Assembly: GCA_017400135.1 (NCBI GenBank) | Contig: JAFPVJ010000020.1 | Location: forward strand, 33,729-97,728 | Origin: Bacteroidales bacterium | GTDB lineage: Bacteria; Bacteroidota; Bacteroidia; Bacteroidales; UBA932 | Direction of reading: 5' to 3' | Length of the DNA: 64,000 nucleotides | Part shown: positions 46,082-53,539 of the stretch, in pieces | How positions within the stretch are numbered: position 1 is the stretch's first letter | Layout of the letters: every line of letters starts with the position of its first letter | Notes under the pieces: model-generated | What the model was told of the DNA's origin: nothing | Database searches by the model: none | The model's input: only the letters and a program-made list of their open reading frames with translations | Translations under genes and position numbers: made by a program

Positions 46082-47007
46082 TGGCTGTTGACTCTCATTA
46101 TATAATACCAGAAGGTGTCTTTGAAACGGTCCATCGGCAGACCGGTGCCCATGCGTTTCTTGAACTCCCTATACCGGTTGAAGGTATTCTGGCTCACCCC
46201 GACCCGTTTCCAGTATCCACTGTCCATTTCCGACAGCATACATGCCGCCTCGGCGAATGAAACCGGGAGTGTCGGGAGTGCCTCCGTGCCGTAGAATTCA
46301 TCCAGCACCCCTTTGAATTTATCCATCTCGCAATCAAGCAGATAGATGACGCCCAGGTACTCGATGGCATTGTGATAGGACGGATTGGTCCGGATGATAT
46401 CCTTGAGATCTTCGTCGATCCCCCTGACAAGGGAAATGAAATCGTTCTCGGGAATGCAGCGTCGCTTGGGCCCCAAGATGGGGTCGGCCTCGATCGCTGC
46501 GTCATTGTCCAGATATTTGAGGTAGGATGCGGCGGTCTTTCGATACTGCTTGTCCGTTTCGAGGATTGCGATATATTTCCGGGCTACGTCGTAGGCACCG
46601 GAGACCAGGTTGGTCTCGATCAGACGGACCATCATTTCGGGATTGAACGGCCGGTCGTCCAGGACATTGGTTTCGAAAGCCATGCGCTGGGCATAGGCGA
46701 CATGTCCCATGGACCAGTACAGGTCGCTCAATCGCTCTCCGGTCTCTACGGTTTGTGCCCAGGGCGCGATAATGCCGTCGGATCCTGCTTGCGTGTAATG
46801 GAAAACATTGTCGGCGAGCTGACCTGTCTCGGCCAAGGCCAGGTTGAAAAGCGTCAGTTTTTCATAATCTGCCGTATGACCGTCATCGACATAGGATACA
46901 ATAATGTTATCCCAATTGTGAAATGGGGCCGTTTGTCCTGTGCAGCCGGATAGGAAGGGTATGACAAGTAAAAGTAGGGCAACTGTAGTTACTGGTTTAT
47001 GCTTCAT
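46078..47007 (-). CDS. Helical-repeat lipoprotein of unknown function
   Basis: 309 aa from the ATG at 47005-47007 (MKHKPVTTVALL), which gives a clean lipoprotein signal ending FLSGC; the frame upstream runs through the promoter. The mature protein is alpha-helical with TPR-like character (LSDLYWSMGHVAYAQRM, YHNAIEYLGVIYLL) and no catalytic motif. It has no membrane segment beyond the signal. It overlaps the CxxCH/PD40 gene by ATGA, and both head the GH31-GH2-ROK operon. A partner or scaffold for the propeller lipoprotein is a reasonable guess; a DUF6057-like assignment was considered but I cannot confirm it. Confidence 0.7.
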   Translation of the reverse strand: MKHKPVTTVALLLLVIPFLSGCTGQTAPFHNWDNIIVSYVDDGHTADYEKLTLFNLALAETGQLADNVFHYTQAGSDGIIAPWAQTVETGERLSDLYWSMGHVAYAQRMAFETNVLDDRPFNPEMMVRLIETNLVSGAYDVARKYIAILETDKQYRKTAASYLKYLDNDAAIEADPILGPKRRCIPENDFISLVRGIDEDLKDIIRTNPSYHNAIEYLGVIYLLDCEMDKFKGVLDEFYGTEALPTLPVSFAEAACMLSEMDSGYWKRVGVSQNTFNRYREFKKRMGTGLPMDRFKDTFWYYIMRVNSQ

Positions 47008-47041
47008 GCGCCTATCATAACGTAATGTAAATTGAACTAAA

Positions 47042-47049
47042 CAAAGATA
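47042..47049 (-). promoter_or_regulatory. -7 element for the lipoprotein/GH31/GH2 operon
   Basis: Minus strand reads TATCTTTG, a TAnnTTTG match about 35 nt before the ATG at 47007. An eight-base A-tract (minus strand, 47051-47058) lies directly upstream, inside the expected spacer. No -33 TTTG is seen. Confidence 0.5.
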
Positions 47050-47091
47050 GTTTTTTTTCTCCATTCTCCATTGTTTACCTGTACGGGTGGA

Positions 47092-47123
47092 TTGATACTA
47101 TTTTGAAAAAATAACTACCTTTG
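47092..47123 (+). promoter_or_regulatory. Promoter for the small lipoprotein at 47151
   Basis: TTG at 47092-47094 and TACCTTTG at 47116-47123, separated by 21 nt, fit the Bacteroidetes -33/-7 pattern. The leader is about 20 nt. It is divergent from the operon starting at 47007. Confidence 0.55.
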
Positions 47124-47150
47124 CTTAAGAAAACCATATTACGTATTAAA

Positions 47151-47654
47151 ATGACTCGTTTTTCTCGTGTATTGGCGTTGCTGGCCATTTGTTTTTTCGC
47201 ATCGAATTGCAATAGGGACTGGAATAATGATAATACTGTCTGGACCGGTCCGGCGGCTTTGGATGACTGTACACCCCTTTATGTGGGCTATACGACTGTG
47301 TTGGAGGAGGTCTGTGAAAAGGTGACTTTATATGCTACGGAGACCCAGAATGAGTATTACATCCCCTACTTCTTTATGGGCAACGGCGAACTCACCTTCA
47401 AATGGGACAGGACGACCAACCTTTTGTCTCTTATCGAGTCATACACCGGCCTTTTCAATGTGGGTAACCCTATTTATGTCATATCCCAGAGCAATTACCG
47501 GCTGTATATGGACAAGGATGCCAAGGATAGTTTCTATGATCCTGCGACTCAGATGTTTACATTCAATGTGATGTTTGAGACGGCATCGGAGACCGGAACC
47601 ATTCTTCGTCAACCCACGGTGTTGTATTATCAGATTACCGGAGTCGCCGAGTAG
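47151..47654 (+). CDS. Small lipoprotein of the inverted duplication, left copy
   Basis: 167 aa from the ATG at 47151 (MTRFSRVLALLA); a start ten codons upstream would overlap the promoter. Lipobox-like FASNC at the signal end. It is a clear paralogue of the protein at 58927-59436: both have CTPxYxG near residue 40, then LYxTET-EYYIP-FF-G-GEL-F-WD-TTN-LS blocks and a SFYD-AT--FxFNV block. No known enzyme motif, and I do not recognise a family. It faces the SusD gene tail to tail across a strong terminator, exactly as its partner does at the other end. Its presence in both arms suggests a link to the SusC/D system, perhaps as a surface accessory. Confidence 0.75.
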   Translation: MTRFSRVLALLAICFFASNCNRDWNNDNTVWTGPAALDDCTPLYVGYTTVLEEVCEKVTLYATETQNEYYIPYFFMGNGELTFKWDRTTNLLSLIESYTGLFNVGNPIYVISQSNYRLYMDKDAKDSFYDPATQMFTFNVMFETASETGTILRQPTVLYYQITGVAE

Positions 47655-47697
47655 CATGGATTGATTCCCTTATCGTTGTCGGCTCTTCAGTTGCAAA

Positions 47698-47736
47698 AAA
47701 AAGAACGGGACCTGAAATCCGGGTCCCGTTCTTTTT
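47698..47736. terminator. Bidirectional terminator between small lipoprotein and SusD
   Basis: Perfect 15-bp inverted repeat (47698-47712 and 47722-47736, core AAGAACGGGACC) with A-run and T-run on opposite sides. It would stop both the plus-strand lipoprotein transcript (ends 47654) and the minus-strand SusC/D transcript (ends 47753). Confidence 0.9.
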
Positions 47737-47752
47737 AATACAATTATAGAGA

Positions 47753-49444
47753 TTAATCAATCCCGCCGTTTGGTTCGCACTTGGGATTGTCCTGCTGCTC
47801 ACGCTCAGGGATCTCATAGGTCATCTTGCTACCACTAAGAAGCACTCCATTACCAACATAAGGATGGACGGTGGAACCGGTACGGTTCACATCGACACCC
47901 CAGCGCTTGTTGTTGTAGAACTCCATACCGTTCTCACCCCACATCTCGATCCTCCACTGGAGCTGGATGAACTCGGTGAAGTTGGAAGGGCCACCGTAGT
48001 TATCACAGGTCAGCGTCGCTGCGCCGGTCTTGGTACGGGCCGCAAGGAGAGTGTTGAGCGTTGTCTTGGCGGCGCCGGTATTATTGCTAGCATTCTCAGC
48101 CTCAGCCTTCATCAGGTAAACCTCAGCAAGACGGAAACGGCAGAAATCGGAGAGACTTGTGTGACTCTTATCACCGTCGTTGCCGGTACCGGCATCGTTC
48201 AGACCAACAGTTTGCGCAAACTTGACATTGCAGTAGTCCGGCAGATAGGAGGTTCCGGTCGGGAAATCATAGTCACCGATTACATTCGGATAAAAGCAGT
48301 CCTTACGGCAGTCGTTGTCGTTGATCTTGTTATAGAGGCGGTCATCGATTCTTGCAGGAGTATGGCTCTGAGAATAGGTGCCAAAGATGTTGGACAGAGC
48401 TTTATGAGCGCCCGACCCGATGAAGGAGGAGGTCTTCTTGTAACCAAGGATACACTCGGGATTCACGGCAAGGGAAACGAAAGCGTTGGTCTCGGGTAGA
48501 ATAACAATGTCAGCGGGAGCCCAACTGGCGCCGGTATTATGACCACCATAGAACTCAGGCTTGATCAGGCTGTACTTACCGCTGTTGATAATGTTGTTGC
48601 AAGCGGTGATACAGGTGGCATAATCTCCGGTCCAAAGGGAAACGCGGGCCTGCAGGAAGTAGGCGAGACCGAGGTCGATGTCCTCGTCGTTATCACGTCC
48701 TCCAGTATAGCCGATCTTGGCCGCGGTCAGGAACTTGATGGCATCCGAGATATCCTTCTTGATGAAGGCATATGTTTCCTCCGCGGTAGCACGCGGTTTG
48801 GGACTCTGGCCGGGAGAATAGGTGTCATAAAGGCTGATGCCAAGCTTATCTTTTCCACCACGGAGATAAGCATCCTGATAATCCTGCATCAAGCACATAT
48901 AAGCATAGGCTCGGACAAGGAGGGCACGGGCGCGGCCGTCTGCAACCGTAGCGCTGGATTCGGCTCCTTCCTCAGTGAACATATCAAGAACGACGTTCGC
49001 CTGGTTGATGGCATAAGCTTTGTGGAACCAGTGGGAAGCATTGTTCATCACGTTGGAAGTGAACATTTTTGCTTCATAATAGTACAGGTCACGACCGGCG
49101 AGCTGGTTGGAAGATTTGTCCCAACCGATGGCGATATCGTTGCAATACAAGTTGCAAAGCCACTCCACACCCTGATCGCTGTAATGAACCACATCGGCTG
49201 CACCAGTGCTGGCGATATTGCCGGTACCCATAGCCTCGCTGAAGTTGAAGAACTTCACCATCGGGTTCATAACACCGCTGACCACAATCGCCTTTTGGGA
49301 ATCATTACCATTGGCAAGCAAGTCCTCGACCTGCTCGGAGGTGATGTTGTTGGGAGGCGTAATATCAAGCAGACCTGCGCAGGAAGGGGCCAGGATAATG
49401 CTGGCGATAAGTCCGGAAATAATTATAGACTTTTTCATACACAT
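47753..49444 (-). CDS. SusD/RagB-family lipoprotein, left copy of the inverted duplication
   Basis: 563 aa, lipoprotein signal ending LAPSC. ATG at 49444 (MCMKKS) or two codons later. SusD features: LDITPPNNITSEQ after the Cys, ARALLVRAYAYMCLMQDYQDAYLRGG (TPR), FRLAEVYLMKAEAENA and LQWRIEMWGENGMEFYNNKRWG. It is highly similar throughout to the SusD at 57146, with the same length within three residues. It starts 13 nt after SusC. Surface binding partner of the transporter; ligand unknown, though flanking GH92 and GH2 genes suggest mannose-containing glycans. Confidence 0.95.
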   Translation of the reverse strand: MCMKKSIIISGLIASIILAPSCAGLLDITPPNNITSEQVEDLLANGNDSQKAIVVSGVMNPMVKFFNFSEAMGTGNIASTGAADVVHYSDQGVEWLCNLYCNDIAIGWDKSSNQLAGRDLYYYEAKMFTSNVMNNASHWFHKAYAINQANVVLDMFTEEGAESSATVADGRARALLVRAYAYMCLMQDYQDAYLRGGKDKLGISLYDTYSPGQSPKPRATAEETYAFIKKDISDAIKFLTAAKIGYTGGRDNDEDIDLGLAYFLQARVSLWTGDYATCITACNNIINSGKYSLIKPEFYGGHNTGASWAPADIVILPETNAFVSLAVNPECILGYKKTSSFIGSGAHKALSNIFGTYSQSHTPARIDDRLYNKINDNDCRKDCFYPNVIGDYDFPTGTSYLPDYCNVKFAQTVGLNDAGTGNDGDKSHTSLSDFCRFRLAEVYLMKAEAENASNNTGAAKTTLNTLLAARTKTGAATLTCDNYGGPSNFTEFIQLQWRIEMWGENGMEFYNNKRWGVDVNRTGSTVHPYVGNGVLLSGSKMTYEIPEREQQDNPKCEPNGGID

Positions 49445-49457
49445 AATCTTTTTAAAA

Positions 49458-52400
49458 TTAGAAATCGAGGTTCACACCGAAGGTGTAAACGGCAAGATAA
49501 GGATAGGAGTAAGCACCGACGCCCATACCGCCGACGATGGACCAGCGGGGATCGATACCGGAGTGAGCATAGAGAAGAACCGGATTGTCTGCAGAAGCAA
49601 ACAGCCTGAGGTTGGAAATCTTAGCCTTCTGGGTAAGTTTCTTGGGGAAGGTGTAGCCGAACGTGATGTTCTTGACGGAGAGATAGGAAGCGTCGAACAG
49701 GGCCATATCGGTATAACCCCAGCCACTGGTGTTTGCACCGCTGGCCATAACGCCGCTATTGTACCAGACCATCGGGAACTTGGCACTCTGGTTGTTCTCG
49801 TTCCAAGTGTTGCCAAGGAGTTCGCGGCTGACAGCTGCGGGCTGGGCAAGGTCATTACCCGCCATATACTTACCAGACTCGCCGGAAGCATAGTCTACAG
49901 CGAAGAATTTACCGCCCAGTTGATAGGAGAACACGACACCGAGGTCGAAGTTCTTATAACGGACGTTGGTGGTGAAACCGCCAATCCATTCGGGAAGCGC
50001 GTCGCCGACTTCGTAACGGTCATTGGCCGTAGGACTACTTGTGATCAGGACATCATCGCCTTTCTTAGCGGAACCGTATTTTCCTGCTTCAGCCTCTTTC
50101 TCGGTAACTTTATGGTAGAACAAAGGCATACCTGCATAGGGATCGCCTTTTGTGTATCCGGTGTAGGCCTTCCCGTCATTGCCGTAGTAGGTAACTCCCG
50201 GGTTACCGGCGACACCGCCATACTTATAGAGATACATGTTGAAATAGTCCTTCCCAATGCCGCGGAAATACTCGTTACCGGAGGAGCCGGTCTCACCGGA
50301 GAGGCTCCATGAGTCTGCGGAAGCAGTCCAGCCGCCCAGGTCGGGATTGATGGCGCTATCCGGAGCGTAGGTGAAGACGGTGTTGTAATGCGTCCCGTTC
50401 GTGGAGAAGATAACATCCCAGTCCTTGGTCTTGACGGGCTGATAGCTCAACTCGATTTCGATACCACGGTTGCGGATACCTGCGGTGTTCATTTTGAGAG
50501 TCGCCTGGCCGGCAGCCAGATAGGACATATTCTGGTTGAAGAAGGCATCGTTGGTCTGCTTGTTGTACCAGTCGACATTACCGGAAACCTTGCCACCGAA
50601 GAGGGTGAAGTCTACGCCGGCATCGATGGTCCTGGTGTGCTCCCAAGTCAGAGCGTCGCTCTGATAGGTGCCGAGGGACAGTGTGTAGGTCGTAGGATAG
50701 GATGCGGTACCAGGGCTGGTCCAGTTGCTTCCTCCATAGTTCCAATACTGGTAGCCGGAGTGCATCGGGATACCGTTCTGGTTACCGACGACACCATAGC
50801 TGGCGCGGACCTTCAAGTTGTCCAGCCAGCCCTTCGTGCCCTCCATAAACGGCTCTGCAGAGATGCGCCAGCCGGCACCCAAGGACCAGAAGAGGCCCCA
50901 ACGGGTGTCGTTGGTCTTGAACTTGGAAGAACCGTCGTAACGCAGGGAAGCAGAGGCGTAGTACTTGTTGTCATAGATATAGTTGGCGCGGCCGAAATAG
51001 CCCTCCATTGCATAGCGGTCGAGGCTGCCACCCCATGAGGTGCCGAAAGTGCCGTAGGACTGGAGACCGACGAAGTTGGCGTAGCCCTTGAAACCGTTGA
51101 GCAGGGTGTGGGCAGAGCCATACTCCATATTCTCATAGTCGTACTGATAGAACTCGTGACCAGCCATTGCATCGATGTGATGCACACCCAGATCGCGGTT
51201 GAAGTTGAGCAGCTGCTGGGTAGTAAAGGCACCATATTGCCTACGACTTCTGTGGATGGCGGAACCGAGCGTCTTGCCGATACGGTTGGCGGCCGATTCG
51301 GCATTGAAATAACGTACCAACTGACCAAAGGTCAGATTGTAAGCGACATTGACTTCCGCGGAGAAATACTTCAGGAAATTCGCACGAATGTAACCGCTGG
51401 TATTCAGGTCGTCATAGGTCTGCGAATTCTCCTGCTGGGCATAGTAAAGCATAAGGTCATAGTTGCCGAAAGAGGCAGTCGTAGGACCGAGCGGAGAATA
51501 CGAGTTAGCCGTCAGGCAGCTGGCAGCGCTGGGGTCGGTGGTGAAAGCAAGGGGCTTTCCGTTGGCTCCGGTGACATACTGACCATTTTCGGCAACTGCA
51601 TAGGCAAGGTCAAGAACGGTGGAGACGTCGACGCGGGAGAAAGGATTCTCAAGGGTATAACCGGGATTGTGGTTGTTCCAGCGGGTAGCAAGGATGTTGG
51701 TGCGGCGATGCGTATAAGCGAACTTTGCACCAGCCTTGAGCCAGTCAGTAATCTTAGCGTTCACATTGGCACGGGCCGTGTAACGGTCGAACGAAGAAGT
51801 AGCAATATAAGCGGGATCAGAGAGATAGCCAATGGAAAGGTGATAATCAACCTTTTCGGTACCGCCGTTGGCAGCCACATTGTATTCCTGACGGAATTTA
51901 TTGGTGACGAGGGCCTGCTCAAGGGTCTCACCGGTCCAGGTCAGGACGGCATTGGGATTGAGTTTGCCGTCGGTGCCGACGAGGTAAGATCCGCCGAGGG
52001 TTCCGGAGATGGAGGACGTAACCTTAGTATCACCATCATAATTGCAGGTTTCGGTAATGGTCATCCCGGGGACCTTATATTGGAGCAGGTTCCCGAGTCC
52101 GTTCCTATACCATGCGGTTCCCTTTCCATTATAGTTGAAGAGATGCTGGGAAGCGAACTCTGCGGAAGCGGAGGCATTACCTTTGTAAGATGCGAGATTC
52201 TCATCTTTTCCAAAGTAGGCAGCATTGTAAATGGACTCCCAGTAGAATTCATAAAGTTCACCGGGACCGCCGTCACCAATTTTGTCGAAGTGGGAGTTGG
52301 GGCCGATGGCATTGACACCCCAGCGGGCCTCAAAGGAAACCTTTGTTTTGCCCTGGGTACCGTTCTTGGTCGTCACGAGGATGACACCGTTCGCACCACG

Positions 52401-53054
52401 GGAGCCATACAGGGCAGTAGAGGCTGCATCCTTCAGGATGGTCAGGCTCTCAATGTCCTGGCTATTAAGCGAAGTGAGGGGGTTGGTGCCGTCCGTAGCG
52501 GGAACGCCGTCGATGATGATGAGAGCGTTGGAGTTGTTGGACTCGGTCGTACCGATACCGCGGACGCGGATACCGATATCGATACCGGGCTGTCCGGTGA
52601 TACCGGAAGCCTGCAGACCGGCAACCTGGCCTTCCAGCATACGGGTGATGGAACCCTGAGCCTGGGAGGCAATGGTCTCGCCGCTGACGGCGGTAAGCGA
52701 ACCGGTCAGATCCTTTTTCTTCGCGGTACCATAAGCGACATAGACGACCTCATCGAGGAGTTCGGAATCCTCCTGGAGGGTAACGTTGATAACGGACCTG
52801 GAGCCGGGAACAACTTCCTGCTCGTCAAATCCGACGCAAGAGAAGACGAGGGTGGCGCCGGGTCTCACATTGAGACGATAGGTACCATCCAGGTCTGTCA
52901 TCGTTCCGGTGGTTGTGCCCTTGACGAGGACACTCACGCCCGGAATTGCCTCACCCTTCGCATCCGTCACCTTACCGGAGACGGCGTTCTGGGCGAACGC
53001 CTGCAATCCCATGGTCAGGACCGCAAGCATCACAATAACGAATCGTTTTACCAT
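49458..53054 (-). CDS. SusC/RagA TonB-linked transporter, left copy of the inverted duplication
   Basis: 1198 aa. Signal peptide ending QAFAQ, carboxypeptidase-D-like domain (VSGKVTDAKGEAIPGVSVLV), DEVVYVAYGTAKKKDLTG, plug with ALIIIDGVPATDGTNPL and LKDAASTALYGSRGANGVILVTTK, long barrel ending VYTFGVNLDF. By eye about 80 percent identical to the SusC at 53540 over the first 330 residues and almost the same length. The two diverge most in barrel-loop regions. Codons are mixed, unlike the C-ending codons of the other copy. Role: energy-driven import of oligosaccharides with the SusD at 47753. Confidence 0.96.
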   Translation of the reverse strand: MVKRFVIVMLAVLTMGLQAFAQNAVSGKVTDAKGEAIPGVSVLVKGTTTGTMTDLDGTYRLNVRPGATLVFSCVGFDEQEVVPGSRSVINVTLQEDSELLDEVVYVAYGTAKKKDLTGSLTAVSGETIASQAQGSITRMLEGQVAGLQASGITGQPGIDIGIRVRGIGTTESNNSNALIIIDGVPATDGTNPLTSLNSQDIESLTILKDAASTALYGSRGANGVILVTTKNGTQGKTKVSFEARWGVNAIGPNSHFDKIGDGGPGELYEFYWESIYNAAYFGKDENLASYKGNASASAEFASQHLFNYNGKGTAWYRNGLGNLLQYKVPGMTITETCNYDGDTKVTSSISGTLGGSYLVGTDGKLNPNAVLTWTGETLEQALVTNKFRQEYNVAANGGTEKVDYHLSIGYLSDPAYIATSSFDRYTARANVNAKITDWLKAGAKFAYTHRRTNILATRWNNHNPGYTLENPFSRVDVSTVLDLAYAVAENGQYVTGANGKPLAFTTDPSAASCLTANSYSPLGPTTASFGNYDLMLYYAQQENSQTYDDLNTSGYIRANFLKYFSAEVNVAYNLTFGQLVRYFNAESAANRIGKTLGSAIHRSRRQYGAFTTQQLLNFNRDLGVHHIDAMAGHEFYQYDYENMEYGSAHTLLNGFKGYANFVGLQSYGTFGTSWGGSLDRYAMEGYFGRANYIYDNKYYASASLRYDGSSKFKTNDTRWGLFWSLGAGWRISAEPFMEGTKGWLDNLKVRASYGVVGNQNGIPMHSGYQYWNYGGSNWTSPGTASYPTTYTLSLGTYQSDALTWEHTRTIDAGVDFTLFGGKVSGNVDWYNKQTNDAFFNQNMSYLAAGQATLKMNTAGIRNRGIEIELSYQPVKTKDWDVIFSTNGTHYNTVFTYAPDSAINPDLGGWTASADSWSLSGETGSSGNEYFRGIGKDYFNMYLYKYGGVAGNPGVTYYGNDGKAYTGYTKGDPYAGMPLFYHKVTEKEAEAGKYGSAKKGDDVLITSSPTANDRYEVGDALPEWIGGFTTNVRYKNFDLGVVFSYQLGGKFFAVDYASGESGKYMAGNDLAQPAAVSRELLGNTWNENNQSAKFPMVWYNSGVMASGANTSGWGYTDMALFDASYLSVKNITFGYTFPKKLTQKAKISNLRLFASADNPVLLYAHSGIDPRWSIVGGMGVGAYSYPYLAVYTFGVNLDF
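52885..52943 (-). repeat. 59-bp perfect inverted repeat, left arm
   Basis: The reverse complement is identical over 59 bp to 53648-53706. It encodes PGVSVLVKGTTTGTMTDLDG of the carboxypeptidase-D-like domain near the SusC N-terminus. Together with its partner it brackets the divergent promoter region plus both signal-peptide regions (704 bp between arms). Confidence 0.9.
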
Positions 53055-53539
53055 AAATGTTGAGGTTAATAAAATATAGTGGTGTGTTACAGATGTTTCT
53101 GTTTTATAACCTAAACAGGACTTAACGGTTAGGATTTGTTAGTTAAAAATAGGTCAATAGTATAAAGCTGACGTATTAAGAATGGCGTATTAACCTGGTT
53201 TTTAACCGGTTACCTACCTTTACGCAGATAGAGAGAGCAGTTAAGGGTCAAATATTTTGATTTTTGGCAACACCTGAGACGGTTTAGATTGGTGCTGGTC
53301 CAGGGTTTTCTCGTTCGGTTCAAGACGGGTGCTGCAACAAATAATGCATGAAATGCATCTATAGAACTGTATTATTGTGTTTTTTGAGAGAACACTTGCT
53401 AAAGTCCATTTTTTTATAGAAATTTGTACGAATAATATATTTGCGCGTAGATAGCCAAGGACAATTATTAAGCGCCAATTTTTTCACTTATCAGAAACTT
53501 AAGTAACACCAACTTATTTCCATTTTTCAAATTTTTCTT
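53055..53539. promoter_or_regulatory. Divergent control region between the two SusC genes
   Basis: 485 bp, AT-rich, without a credible ORF or RNA gene. Visible elements: direct repeat CGTATTAA at 53172-53179 and 53186-53193 (14-nt period), palindrome AACCGGTT at 53204-53211, two ATGCAT sites at 53344-53349 and 53353-53358, and the -7 element at 53436-53443. Both leaders carry a GTAACAC-type sequence shortly before the ATG (plus strand near 53503, minus strand near 53090). No TAnnTTTG match was found for the minus-strand SusC. Confidence 0.6.
53436..53443 (+). promoter_or_regulatory. -7 element for the right SusC/D pair
   Basis: TATATTTG matches TAnnTTTG, about 97 nt before the SusC ATG at 53540. 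No good -33 partner is present; a TTTG at 53423-53426 is only 9 nt away. Dependence on an activator or extracytoplasmic sigma factor is possible. Confidence 0.45.

Noticed and set aside
53341-53360. ATGCAT pair as start of a CRISPR-like or iteron array
   Set aside because: Only two short copies, with no regular spacer series.
53055-53539. A hidden small gene, tRNA or riboswitch in the central gap
   Set aside because: No frame with a plausible start and length, no cloverleaf-like pattern and no conserved riboswitch core could be found by eye.
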